The position numbers and the translations under genes were made by a program. The notes under the pieces are model-generated. The model searched no databases and had not been told where the DNA came from. It saw only the letters and a list, made by a program, of their open reading frames with translations. Shown here piece after piece: positions 47,389-56,094 of a DNA stretch of 64,000 nucleotides. Origin of the DNA: Bifidobacterium pseudolongum subsp. globosum (GTDB lineage: Bacteria > Actinomycetota > Actinomycetes > Actinomycetales > Bifidobacteriaceae); assembly GCF_000741295.1 (NCBI RefSeq), contig NZ_JGZG01000005.1, positions 496,001 to 560,000 of the forward strand. Reading direction: 5' to 3'. Position 1 is the stretch's first letter. Every line of letters starts with the position of its first letter.

Positions 47389-48753
47389 TTACAGACCGAG
47401 TTCCTGCAGTGTGTCGGTGAAGGCACTCATGAACCAGTCCACGTCCTGCTCGCTGAACACGAGCGGCGGGCGCAGTTTGAGGATGTTGCCGAACCGGCCG
47501 CACACCGACGTGAGCACATGGTGCGCGCGCAGTGTCTCGAGAATGTCGAGCGCGGCGGCCTGATCGGGGTCCTTGGTGCCCGGCTTGACGATTTCGCAGC
47601 CGATGTACAGGCCGGCCCCACGCACGTCGCCGATGCACGGGTGGGCGGGCATGAGGTCGGTGACCGCCTGCTTGAACACCGCGCCCACGCGCTTGGCGTT
47701 GCCCATCGTGTCTTCGCTGCGCATCACGTCGAGCGTGGCCTGCGCTGCGGCCATGCACACGGGGTTGCCGCCGAAGGTGTTGAAGTACGGGATGGAGCCG
47801 GCGAATGGCTCGAGCACTTCCTGTCGTGCGGCCATGAGCGACGTGGGCAGGCCGTTGGCCATCGGCTTGCCGCTCGTGACCAGGTCGGGCACGATCCCCT
47901 GCCGTTCGAACCCCCAGAACGCGTCGCCGGTGCGGGTGAACCCCGGCTGCACTTCGTCGGCGATCCATACGCCGCCCAGTTCGTGCACGGTGTCGATGAC
48001 CGGCTGCAGATAGCCGACCGAATCGGGATAGACGCCATCCGACGAGAAGATCGAATCGGCGAGCAACGCCGCGAACCTGATGCCGTGGCGGTTCATGTCG
48101 GCCACGGCTTTTCGCACCTCGGCCGCCATCCAGCCACCGAATTCCTCCGCTGTGCAGACGCTGGCCGGCTTGCCGTCGATGGACAGGCGGTATGTGTCGG
48201 GCGTCGGGATCATGCGCATGGTCAGCCCCAGATCCTGCGCGGTGCCGAGGGCCGGCGAGAGTTTGGAGGTGAGCGCGGAATTGCCGTGGTAGGCCTCGGC
48301 CGTCACGATCACACCCTCGCCACCGGTGTAGGCCTGCGCCACGCGCACGGCCAGATCGTTCGCTTCGGAGCCGGTGCACTGAAACATGATGCGGTTGAGC
48401 TCGTCAGGCATCGTGGAGAGGATATCGTCGGCGTAGTTGAGGATGTTCTCGTGCAGGTAGCGCGTATGCGTGTTGAGCAGTGAGGCTTGGCGGGCAATCG
48501 CTTCCACCACGCGCGGGTGGGCGTGGCCGACGGAGGCGACGTTGTTGTAGACGTCCAGATACTCCGTGCCGTCGGCGTCCCACACATGCGCCCCCTCGCC
48601 TTTCACCAAGTGCACAGGCGTGCGGTAGAACAGGCGGTATGCGGGGCCGAGCACATCGCGTTCCTCGGTCAGGCGGCGTGTTTCGGGGTCGAGAGCCGCC
48701 GCCATCTCGGGGCGGAAGCTGTTGGTGTCCATGATGGTGGAGCGAGTTGCCAT
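47389..48753 (-). CDS. Class III PLP enzyme, probable ethanolamine-phosphate phospho-lyase
   Basis: 454 aa fold-type I PLP protein of the AGXT2/ETNPPL group. The Schiff-base lysine is in TSGKPMANG (about residue 296) and the pyridine-contacting aspartate in WIADEVQ; CTGSEANDLAVR and FNTFGGNPV are family motifs. Annotation alone would say aminotransferase. Next to an APH-type kinase and an Eat-type permease, the phospho-lyase activity known for the ETNPPL branch (phosphoethanolamine to acetaldehyde, ammonia and phosphate) is more likely. ATG 48753 has better spacing to AAGGAG than ATG 48759. It is third in the operon. Alternative: phosphohydroxylysine phospho-lyase or an ordinary omega-aminotransferase. 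Confidence 0.9.
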   Translation of the reverse strand: MATRSTIMDTNSFRPEMAAALDPETRRLTEERDVLGPAYRLFYRTPVHLVKGEGAHVWDADGTEYLDVYNNVASVGHAHPRVVEAIARQASLLNTHTRYLHENILNYADDILSTMPDELNRIMFQCTGSEANDLAVRVAQAYTGGEGVIVTAEAYHGNSALTSKLSPALGTAQDLGLTMRMIPTPDTYRLSIDGKPASVCTAEEFGGWMAAEVRKAVADMNRHGIRFAALLADSIFSSDGVYPDSVGYLQPVIDTVHELGGVWIADEVQPGFTRTGDAFWGFERQGIVPDLVTSGKPMANGLPTSLMAARQEVLEPFAGSIPYFNTFGGNPVCMAAAQATLDVMRSEDTMGNAKRVGAVFKQAVTDLMPAHPCIGDVRGAGLYIGCEIVKPGTKDPDQAAALDILETLRAHHVLTSVCGRFGNILKLRPPLVFSEQDVDWFMSAFTDTLQELGL

Positions 48754-48802
48754 GGCCATGTCTCCTTTATTGGTTCACAAGTGGTGTTGGTGGTGTGCGG
48801 CG

Positions 48803-50296
48803 TCAGTCGTGCGTCTTGTATGCCGCGGTGCCGCCGGAAGCCGCGAACTCCTCTTCGGGTGAGAGCACAAGGTGCTTGCGTCCATAGAGCGCGAAGAACA
48901 CGGTGGCGGCCACGTAGATGCCCACCATCACATACACGGCGAGCCGGTAGTCGGGGTTGAGCAGCACGGCCACGAAGATCGCAAACGAGAGCAAACCGGC
49001 CACGACCGCACCCGGCACACCGAAGCGGCTGACGAATGGGCGCTTGATGTTCGGCATGTTGCGACGAAGCAGCACGTACGAGACCATCTGCAGCAGGTAC
49101 GCGAGCACCGCGCCCCACACGGCGATGTTGAGCACCACGGAACCGGCGCCCTCACCGCCGTACGCGATGATGAACAGGGCGGCGAATCCGATCACCGCGC
49201 CGACGACGAGGCCCCAGTACGGCGTCTTCTTCTTGCCGGTGAGCGAAAGGAATGCCGGGTAGTAGCCGGCGCGGCTCAGCGAATACAAGTTGCGGCCGTA
49301 CGCGAACGTGATGCCCTGCACCGAGGCGAGCAGTCCGATGAGCGCGAACGCGGAGAGCACCGCCGCAAGATTGCTCGGCAGCACTGCGCGGAACCCGTCA
49401 AGCAGTGGTTCGTCCGACCCGCTCAGCGCGGCGGCGCCCATGACCGAGGGGTTGAGGAAGACGACGACGAGCGCGCTGATGCCGAGGGTGAAGATGCACA
49501 GGCGCGACGACTTGGGGATGTTGCGTTCGGGATCGCGCACCTCTTCGGCGGCGAGCGGCAGCTGTTCGATGCCCAGGAAGAGCCACATGGCGAACGGCAT
49601 CGCGAAGAAGATGGCGCCTACGCCAAAGGGAAGGAACGCGTTGTTGCCGGCGGTGGGCGCGATGTCGAACAGCGAGGCGAAGTCAACCGAGCCGCTGAAC
49701 ACGGCGCTCACACCGAAGAACGCGACGATAGCGAGCGCGGCGATCGACACGACCTGCGCGAAGCGGAATGATGTTTCGGCGCCGACCCAGTTGAGGGTCA
49801 CGAAGATGGTGTAGATGACGAGCCACCACACCCACTGGTACCCGGCGCCAGTGAGTGAGAAGCCGGTGAGATCGGAGAGGATCGCGTCTGCGTAGGCGGA
49901 CGAGAAGTAGACGATGGTGGCCGCGGTCATCACATATTCCACGGTTTCCGCCAGCCCGGTGAAGAAGCCGCCCCACGGGCCCATCGCGGCTCGCGCGAAC
50001 GAGTAGGCGCCGCCCGTGTGCGGCATGGCGGACGCCATTTCGCTGATCGAGTTGAGCATGAGCACGTACATGACGTAGACCACGATGGCGGCGATGAGGA
50101 AGCCGCCCCATCCGGCTTGGGCGATGCCGCCGTTCCATCCGGAGAAATCTCCGGAGATGACGGCGGAGACGCCGATGGCCCACAGGCCGAAGGCCCCCGC
50201 GGTGCGCTTGAGTTGGCGCTTCTTGAAGTAATCCTTGTCGGTGGCCACATAGGTGACCGACCCAAGGCCGGTTCCTGAAATACTGGACGATGACAT
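48803..50296 (-). CDS. APC-family permease, ethanolamine-permease (Eat) type
   Basis: 497 aa, 12 membrane segments. The pattern YFKKRQLKR, VISGDFSGWNGGIAQAGWGG, GPWGGFFTGLAETVEY and FLGIEQLPLAAEEVRDP follows the ethanolamine permease (Eat) branch of the amino acid-polyamine-organocation superfamily rather than generic amino acid carriers. It lies between the kinase and the class III enzyme, all in one direction. Uptake of ethanolamine is therefore the best guess; the other candidate is a hydroxylated or basic amino acid. Confidence 0.9.
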   Translation of the reverse strand: MSSSSISGTGLGSVTYVATDKDYFKKRQLKRTAGAFGLWAIGVSAVISGDFSGWNGGIAQAGWGGFLIAAIVVYVMYVLMLNSISEMASAMPHTGGAYSFARAAMGPWGGFFTGLAETVEYVMTAATIVYFSSAYADAILSDLTGFSLTGAGYQWVWWLVIYTIFVTLNWVGAETSFRFAQVVSIAALAIVAFFGVSAVFSGSVDFASLFDIAPTAGNNAFLPFGVGAIFFAMPFAMWLFLGIEQLPLAAEEVRDPERNIPKSSRLCIFTLGISALVVVFLNPSVMGAAALSGSDEPLLDGFRAVLPSNLAAVLSAFALIGLLASVQGITFAYGRNLYSLSRAGYYPAFLSLTGKKKTPYWGLVVGAVIGFAALFIIAYGGEGAGSVVLNIAVWGAVLAYLLQMVSYVLLRRNMPNIKRPFVSRFGVPGAVVAGLLSFAIFVAVLLNPDYRLAVYVMVGIYVAATVFFALYGRKHLVLSPEEEFAASGGTAAYKTHD

Positions 50297-50417
50297 GGTG
50301 ATCGCCTGCCTCTCGATTGTCGGTATGCGTTATTGCATGGATTCCTACTGTGTTGGTTGGGTTATTGGTTGTTTGGTTGGGTTGTTGGATGGATTGGATG
50401 GTGAGTCTTGGGTGCGG

Positions 50418-51485
50418 CTACCGCAGCAGCCACTGGGCGTCCGCGAGGTAGTTGCGCGCGCATTGCACGGTGCCGGCGGCCTGTTCGGCGGCCAATCCTT
50501 CGGGCAGCGCGTCTTCGCGGTGGTTCGTGGTCCAGCCGAGCATCTGCAGGCGGCGGATCATCGAGAGCGCCGACATGACGTGCAGTTCCTCGGAAGACAT
50601 CGGCCCAGCCACGCTCACGTACCCGTCGAGCCAGGCTTTGGCGAGCTGCGGGGCGTAGAGCTTGTGTTCGACGAAGCTGAGCGACGAGGCGTAGTCGTAG
50701 AGGTACCAGCTGTAGCCGGCGTCGTCGAAGTCGATGACGGTCAGGTCGCCGTTGTCTGCGCGGATGATGTTGCTGGGGCGCAGGTCGGCGTGGATCAGAC
50801 CCCATGTGTGGCTGTTGCGCGGGTAGGTGTTCATCACGGCGAGCGCGGCGTCGAGCGCGCGTTCACACAGGTGGCGGTCGGCGTCGCTCAGGTCTGCGGT
50901 CTCCCAGCGGCCCCAGCGCGGGGACGCCCCCACCATGTCGCTGATGCCCCAGTTGAACCGTTTGAAACCAAACGGCTGGTGCCAGTGGCGCGACTGCTCG
51001 TGGAACTTGGCCGACCATTCGCCGATTGTGCGGTAGTACTGCGAGGGGTCGTCGAGGTCTTCGAGCACAGTGCCCTCCACGAATTTCGTGGAGACGACCA
51101 TCCAGCCCACGCCGTTCAGGTCGCGGATCTTCGTGACGAATGTGCCACGCACGGTCGGCACGGGGTCGATGAGACGCACACCGTCGATTTCGTGCAGGGC
51201 GGCGAGCCATGCGATTTCGGAGGCGACCGCTTCCGGGCCGCCCACATACCCTGGCTGCGAGACGCGCACGACGCCTTCGGGCCGCCCGTCGAGCAGCAGC
51301 ACGAATGTCGCGTTTTCCGAGACGGTGATCAGATTGAGTTCGGCGCGCTCGGGTTCGATGCCCCACGCGCCGCACACCCCGCGAAACAACCAGTGCGGGG
51401 CCGGGGCGCCTTTCGTCAGGTCGCTGAACGTGCTCAGCGAGACCACGTCCACAGGATTGTCGAGCAGACTCACGATCGCTTGCAT
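50418..51485 (-). CDS. APH-family small-molecule kinase
   Basis: 355 aa phosphotransferase of the aminoglycoside-phosphotransferase fold. Catalytic loop HADLRPSN (232-239) and metal-binding IDFDDAG (251-257) are intact. The group includes choline, ethanolamine and hydroxylysine kinases as well as antibiotic kinases. In this operon it should make the phosphorylated substrate of the downstream phospho-lyase, most simply phosphoethanolamine. The ATG at 51485 follows GAGG by 5 nt. It is the first gene of the operon and lies behind the fucO terminator, so the operon promoter should be in 51486-51680. Confidence 0.88.
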   Translation of the reverse strand: MQAIVSLLDNPVDVVSLSTFSDLTKGAPAPHWLFRGVCGAWGIEPERAELNLITVSENATFVLLLDGRPEGVVRVSQPGYVGGPEAVASEIAWLAALHEIDGVRLIDPVPTVRGTFVTKIRDLNGVGWMVVSTKFVEGTVLEDLDDPSQYYRTIGEWSAKFHEQSRHWHQPFGFKRFNWGISDMVGASPRWGRWETADLSDADRHLCERALDAALAVMNTYPRNSHTWGLIHADLRPSNIIRADNGDLTVIDFDDAGYSWYLYDYASSLSFVEHKLYAPQLAKAWLDGYVSVAGPMSSEELHVMSALSMIRRLQMLGWTTNHREDALPEGLAAEQAAGTVQCARNYLADAQWLLR

Positions 51486-51682
51486 GATGACCTCGTTTCC
51501 TCGATGCCGCCGCCTCTGCCGTGCGGGTTATCTCGATTCTGCGCGTTGCGGCGTTTCCACTCGCCCGCCCACGGTTACAAGGCCGTAAAGAAAACCGGCA
51601 TGCAGATTAATGGCGTGTTACGCTGCCCCCTGCGCGCGGAACACCGCCATGCCGGCATGCGCTTGATGCCACATACAAAAAC

Positions 51683-51722
51683 GGTGCCGCCGCTGCAGGT
51701 CTGCACCCACAGCGGCGGCACC
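51683..51722 (-). terminator. Rho-independent terminator of fucO
   Basis: 13-bp stem GGTGCCGCCGCTG / CAGCGGCGGCACC with a 14-nt loop. On the minus strand it is followed by GTTTTTG, 24 bp after the fucO stop. Confidence 0.85.
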
Positions 51723-51745
51723 AATCACAGCGCCAATGCAACGCC

Positions 51746-52897
51746 TTACATCAGGCTGCGGTAGATCTCCAGGATATCCTCCTGCGTGGCCTTGCGGGGA
51801 TTGCCCGGCGTGCACACGTCGGCGAACGCGTCCGCGGCAAGCGGCTCAAGGTCCTCTTCGGTGGCGCCCACTTCGCTGATCGTCGTCGGGTTGCCCAAAT
51901 CCCGGGTGAGCTGGGCGACGGCCTGCACGGCCTCGTCGCGCACATGCTCCAGGTCTCCGGTGTAGGCGTCCTCGACACCGAACGCATCGGCGATGTCGCG
52001 GTACTTCTCGCCCGAATAGTCCTTGTTGTACTCCATGACCGGCGCAAGCAGGATGCCGTTGGCCACGCCATGCGCCACACCGAGGCGGCCACCGAGCGGA
52101 TGCGCCATGCCGTGCACAAGGCCCAAGCCCACATTCGAATACGACATGCCGGTGATGTAGGAGGCATAGGCCATCTGTTCACCCGCGTCTTTGTCACCCT
52201 CCACGCTCTTCGCTAGGTTCTGGGCGATCATGCGGATCGTCTGCATCGACAGCGCATCGGAGAGGTTCCATGCGCCCGGCGTGATCACGCTTTCGATGGC
52301 GTGCGTCAGGGCGTCGAGACCCGTGGCCACCTTGAGGCCTCGCGGCATGCCGTCGGTCAGGTCCGGGTCCACGAACGCCACGACCGGGATGTCGTGCGGG
52401 TCGACGGCCACGAACTTGCGCTTGTTCTTCGTGTCGGTGATCACGTAGTTGATCGTGGTCTCCGAAGCAGTGCCGGCGGTCGTCGGCACGCCGAAGATCG
52501 GCACGCTCGGGTTCTTGGTGGCGGCCACGCCTTCAAGCGAGAGCACGTCGGAGAACTCAGGGTTCGTCACCACAATGCCAATGCCCTTGCATGTGTCTTG
52601 CGGGCTGCCGCCGCCGAGGCCGATGAGGAAGTCGGCGCCCGACTTCTTGAACTCCTCAACACCGTGCTGGATGTTCTCGACCGGTGGGTTCGGCTGCACA
52701 TCGTCGAAGATCTCGTAGGGGATCTGCGCCTCGTCGAGCACATCGGTCACTTTCTTCACCGTGCCGTTCTCCACGAGCACGGGATCGGTGACAATGAACG
52801 CCTTCGTGAATCCGCGCGCCTTCGCCTCGGTCGGAATCTCCTTGATCGCACCCCTGCCAAAATACGCGGTTTGGTTGAAAATCATGCGGTAGACCAT
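51746..52897 (-). CDS. fucO: Iron-containing alcohol dehydrogenase, lactaldehyde reductase
   Basis: 383 aa group III (iron-activated) alcohol dehydrogenase, very close to FucO in motif order: TAYFGRGAIKEIP, GGGSPQDTCKGIGI, FGVPTTAGTASETTINYVIT, DPHDIPVVAFVDPDLTDGMP, and the metal ligands in DALTHAIES and GLVHGMAHPLGGRLGVAHG. The usual role is reduction of lactaldehyde to 1,2-propanediol in fucose/rhamnose catabolism. It could also reduce the acetaldehyde expected from the neighbouring phospho-lyase operon, but a terminator separates them, so co-function is inference. The ATG at 52897 follows AAAGGAG by 8 nt. Confidence 0.93.
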   Translation of the reverse strand: MVYRMIFNQTAYFGRGAIKEIPTEAKARGFTKAFIVTDPVLVENGTVKKVTDVLDEAQIPYEIFDDVQPNPPVENIQHGVEEFKKSGADFLIGLGGGSPQDTCKGIGIVVTNPEFSDVLSLEGVAATKNPSVPIFGVPTTAGTASETTINYVITDTKNKRKFVAVDPHDIPVVAFVDPDLTDGMPRGLKVATGLDALTHAIESVITPGAWNLSDALSMQTIRMIAQNLAKSVEGDKDAGEQMAYASYITGMSYSNVGLGLVHGMAHPLGGRLGVAHGVANGILLAPVMEYNKDYSGEKYRDIADAFGVEDAYTGDLEHVRDEAVQAVAQLTRDLGNPTTISEVGATEEDLEPLAADAFADVCTPGNPRKATQEDILEIYRSLM

Positions 52898-53011
52898 GTC
52901 TGCACTCCTTTTGGGAACCGGGTCGTTGCTTCACTGGAACGACTGCTGCCCAGTCTAGCCAGCCCGGCACGCCGGCGCCCATGCGACACGCCGGCATGTG
53001 CTCAGCCCCGG

Positions 53012-54367
53012 TCAGTCGCCGCTCACCTCGCCGCCCTCCAGTGCCTTCGCCTCGCGCGCCTCCTTGAATTTCTGCTGCATCGTGGGGTTCTTGTACGTCA
53101 GTTTGCGCACGGTGATGTCCTGCACCTTGTTGTTGGCGATCCGCAGGTTGTTCTCCGAGCCGATCAACGCCTGCTTGGTCTTCTGCAGGTGGTCGATCGA
53201 CTTGTCGATCTCGTCGATCACGGTCTGGAATTTGCGGGAGGCCAGATTGAAATTGCGTTCGAACCCGCTCTTGAACTCGTTGAGCCTGTCTTCGAAATGC
53301 GTGATGTCGATGTTCTGCATGCGCATCTCCTCGAGCTGCAGCTTGTATTGCAGCGAGTTCAGCGCCGCGTTGCGCAGCAGCGTGATCATCTGGATGAAAA
53401 ACTGCGGGCGGATCACATACATCTTCGGGTAGCGGTACGAGACGTCCACAATGCCTTGGTTGTACAGGTCGCTGTCCGCTTCGAGCATCGAGACGAGCAC
53501 CGCGTATTCGCAGCCTTTTTCACGCCTGTCCTTGTCGAGCTCCTTGAAGAAGTCCTCGTTCTTGTGTTTGGTGGCGGTCGTCTCGTTCTCGTTCTTCATC
53601 TCGAACATGATCGAGATGACTTCGGTGCGCTCCTCCTCACCTTCCGGCCGGTCGTAGTCACGGAAGATGAAGTCGCCTTTGCTGCCGGTGCGCGCGTCGT
53701 TGTCCTTCTCGAAATACGCATTGGGGAAGGCGCCCATGCGCATCGAGTTGAACTCGTTCTGGCAGTGCTGCTCAAGCGATTCGCCCACCATCTTCGTGGA
53801 AAGGCGCGCCTTGAAGTCCTTCATGCGTTCGATCTCGTCGTCGCGGTCGCGCAACTGCATCTCGTAGCGTTCCTTGAGCGATTTGCTCTCCAGGTCCTTT
53901 TCGAGCTGCGCGCGGTCGAGTTTGGTCTGCAATTGCGTGATCTGCGCGTCTTTTTCCGCCACAGACTGCTGCAATTGCGCCGCGAGCCGCGCCTCGGCGA
54001 GCTCGGCGTCATGCTCGCGGTCGCGCTTGGCCTGTTCGAGTTGCGCGCGCAGCGACTCCTGCTCTTTGCCCGCACTGGCGCGCGCCTGCTCCACCGCCAT
54101 CTGCTGTCGCAAGTCGATCGTGTCGAGCTGTGCCTGCAGCTGCGCGATCTGCGCCTCTTTCTGCGCGACCGCCTGCTGCAGTTCGCCCGCGGCCTTGGCC
54201 TCGGCGAGTTCGACCGCTTTGCGCTTGTCTTCTTCGATGAGCTTTTCGCGGTCCTTGAGTTCGCGCTCGAACTCCGCGTTGCGCACCTGCTGCACAATAT
54301 CCGCATATCCCGCTTCGTCGATGGTGAACGCCTCCCCGCAATGCGGACATGTGATGTTGTGCTGCAT
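53012..54367 (-). CDS. DUF2130 domain-containing coiled-coil protein
   Basis: 451 aa. It begins with a CPHCGEAF element (one half of a zinc ribbon), followed by a coiled coil of about 160 residues rich in Glu/Gln/Ala. The DUF2130 domain comes next (about 200-420: [48 protein letters not shown]). The acidic/lysine pattern of the last block (EMKNE) recalls PD-(D/E)xK nuclease folds, as proposed for related proteins. Strong ribosome site AGGAGGGG. The cellular role is unknown. Confidence 0.9.
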   Translation of the reverse strand: MQHNITCPHCGEAFTIDEAGYADIVQQVRNAEFERELKDREKLIEEDKRKAVELAEAKAAGELQQAVAQKEAQIAQLQAQLDTIDLRQQMAVEQARASAGKEQESLRAQLEQAKRDREHDAELAEARLAAQLQQSVAEKDAQITQLQTKLDRAQLEKDLESKSLKERYEMQLRDRDDEIERMKDFKARLSTKMVGESLEQHCQNEFNSMRMGAFPNAYFEKDNDARTGSKGDFIFRDYDRPEGEEERTEVISIMFEMKNENETTATKHKNEDFFKELDKDRREKGCEYAVLVSMLEADSDLYNQGIVDVSYRYPKMYVIRPQFFIQMITLLRNAALNSLQYKLQLEEMRMQNIDITHFEDRLNEFKSGFERNFNLASRKFQTVIDEIDKSIDHLQKTKQALIGSENNLRIANNKVQDITVRKLTYKNPTMQQKFKEAREAKALEGGEVSGD

Positions 54368-54437
54368 GGTCCCCTCCTGTGTACACTTGGGCGCGCGGCT
54401 GGCTCCGTCCAGTATAGGGCGGCGCCGCGGGCCGATT

Positions 54438-55331
54438 CTAGAATGTGGCCTTCACGCGGTCCACTGCGTATTTCATGCCTTCGTCGAGCATGCCGTTCGT
54501 GGCATAGCTGCCGTGCGGTTCGGTGTCGCCGCCCACTTGGCACGCGAAGTCACGCGCCATGCAGAAGCTGACGGTGCGGTCGGCGATCTCACCGAAATCC
54601 TCCGCTCCCCTTGCCCCGAGGATGCCGTCGACCGCGCGGTCGAAATCCCCGGAATTGTATGAGGCGGCGGCGCTGAACCGCGGGTCGCCATACAATTCCA
54701 CCGCCACGATGTGCCCGCGCGCCACTGGGGAGAGCTCATACCCGTTGTCTTCGTTGAACCGCGTGTCCGGCGCGCTGAGCGCGTCCCCGACAACCATCGC
54801 GCCTTGCGAATACCCGAGGAGCACGGTGCGCATGGCCGGGCACTGCGCGCTCTGCGCGTTGAGCACGGCGATGAGCCGGTTGACGCCGGCCGCCTCACTG
54901 CCCGATTCCCACGACGCCGGGTAGTCCAGATCGCTGACCTGCGCATGATCGCCGAGTTCGGCGGCGATGCGGCTCGCCAATGGGCTCATCAACGACTGCC
55001 CCGCCGGCTCCTCGGTGCCGCGTACCACGATGATGCGCGCCTGCTTCTGCGCATCACACCCCGATTCGCCCCATGCGCCGGGTGCGGCCGTATCCGTGTG
55101 GCTTGGCCCGTTGAACAGCAGCGTCGCAGCAAGCGACTGCTCCTCTCCCTGCGTTTCGGCGGGCGCATCGCCCGAATCACCCGCCACCGGGGACTGGGAC
55201 GATGCGGCTTCCTGGGCGTGGGGTTCATCGTCTTGTGCAGAAGCCGATCCACATGCCGCCAACGCCCCGGTCAGCAGGAACGCCACTACGGCGGCGGCTG
55301 CCCTGACGGCCCAAGTGCGGTGTGTGCTCAC
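54438..55331 (-). CDS. Cutinase-family lipoprotein
   Basis: 297 aa secreted alpha/beta-hydrolase. The signal peptide ends in the lipobox GALAAC, so it is lipid-anchored; a Glu/Ala/Ser-rich linker follows. The catalytic domain has VVRGTEEP, the nucleophile elbow GYSQGAM, a Cys-flanked acidic region and a late histidine (EPHGSYATN), the cutinase/PF01083 pattern. Actinobacterial members are esterases of unknown substrates. The start GTG 55331 follows AAGGAG by 8 nt. Confidence 0.85.
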   Translation of the reverse strand: MSTHRTWAVRAAAAVVAFLLTGALAACGSASAQDDEPHAQEAASSQSPVAGDSGDAPAETQGEEQSLAATLLFNGPSHTDTAAPGAWGESGCDAQKQARIIVVRGTEEPAGQSLMSPLASRIAAELGDHAQVSDLDYPASWESGSEAAGVNRLIAVLNAQSAQCPAMRTVLLGYSQGAMVVGDALSAPDTRFNEDNGYELSPVARGHIVAVELYGDPRFSAAASYNSGDFDRAVDGILGARGAEDFGEIADRTVSFCMARDFACQVGGDTEPHGSYATNGMLDEGMKYAVDRVKATF

Positions 55332-55461
55332 GGTGTGCGCTCCTTCTCTCTGCCGTTGCCTTGCCCATGCATTATAGATGCGATCCGCCGCACCACCGCC
55401 ATCTGGACCGCAAATATGCGCAATGGTTTTGCAAATCCATGCCCTTCCGCGCAAACGCGCA

Positions 55462-56091
55462 TCAGTAGCCCATGTGGCCTTCGTGCTCGCGCAGTGTCGG
55501 CTCGACGTCGAGCGTCACGTCGTCGAACGCGCGCGGATTCGCGATGAACGCGCAGATGAGCGCCCACTGCCGCCGGGAGATGCCGATGCGGCTGTCCGGC
55601 CGCACCATGAGCACGGGTGCGACCGGCGCCGACGCACGCAGCTCGTCACACCGCGTGCGTGTGCATTCCTCATCGTCAATCCAGACGATCGGCGCGGGGT
55701 CGCCTCCGTCCGCTTCCACTTCCACACGGCGTGCGACGGCGCGGTATTTGCCGTCGCGCAACCCGGTATAGGTGATCGGGTCGTACCATTGCACCGTGCC
55801 GATGATCTGCGCGTTCCAACCGAGCCGTTCATTGAGCAGCGCCGTGTACGGCTGCCATGTGGACAACCACTGCAGCTCAATCGCGCCTGTGCATGCGAGC
55901 TCATGCAAGGCGTCGGTGAGTTCGCTCGACCAGCGTATGCGGTAGGCCGCGCCACTGCCCACATGCACGGTCGCTTCCCCGTCCAACCGGAATGCGCGTT
56001 CGGGCGAATAGAGGTCGCTGGGCGTGGGTTCGGCCTCCGGAAACGCGTTGAGCACACCGTCGAAATCGGTGTAGACAATTGCACGCGCCAT
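55462..56091 (-). CDS. HAD-like phosphatase domain protein
   Basis: 209 aa. The N-terminal DFDGVLNAF supplies the HAD nucleophile aspartates, and PIVWIDDEECTR the second acidic motif. Middle part: WLSTWQPYTALLNERLGW. The family resembles HAD domains associated with nucleotide or RNA-repair proteins, but I cannot name a substrate. It starts 3 nt after the stop of the ADP-ribosylglycohydrolase gene, so the two are one transcription unit and may act on related nucleotides. Confidence 0.8.
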   Translation of the reverse strand: MARAIVYTDFDGVLNAFPEAEPTPSDLYSPERAFRLDGEATVHVGSGAAYRIRWSSELTDALHELACTGAIELQWLSTWQPYTALLNERLGWNAQIIGTVQWYDPITYTGLRDGKYRAVARRVEVEADGGDPAPIVWIDDEECTRTRCDELRASAPVAPVLMVRPDSRIGISRRQWALICAFIANPRAFDDVTLDVEPTLREHEGHMGY

Positions 56092-56094
56092 GGC

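Noticed and set aside
50418-51485. Aminoglycoside resistance gene
   Set aside because: Only the fold is shared; the operon context with an Eat-type permease and a class III PLP enzyme points to catabolism.
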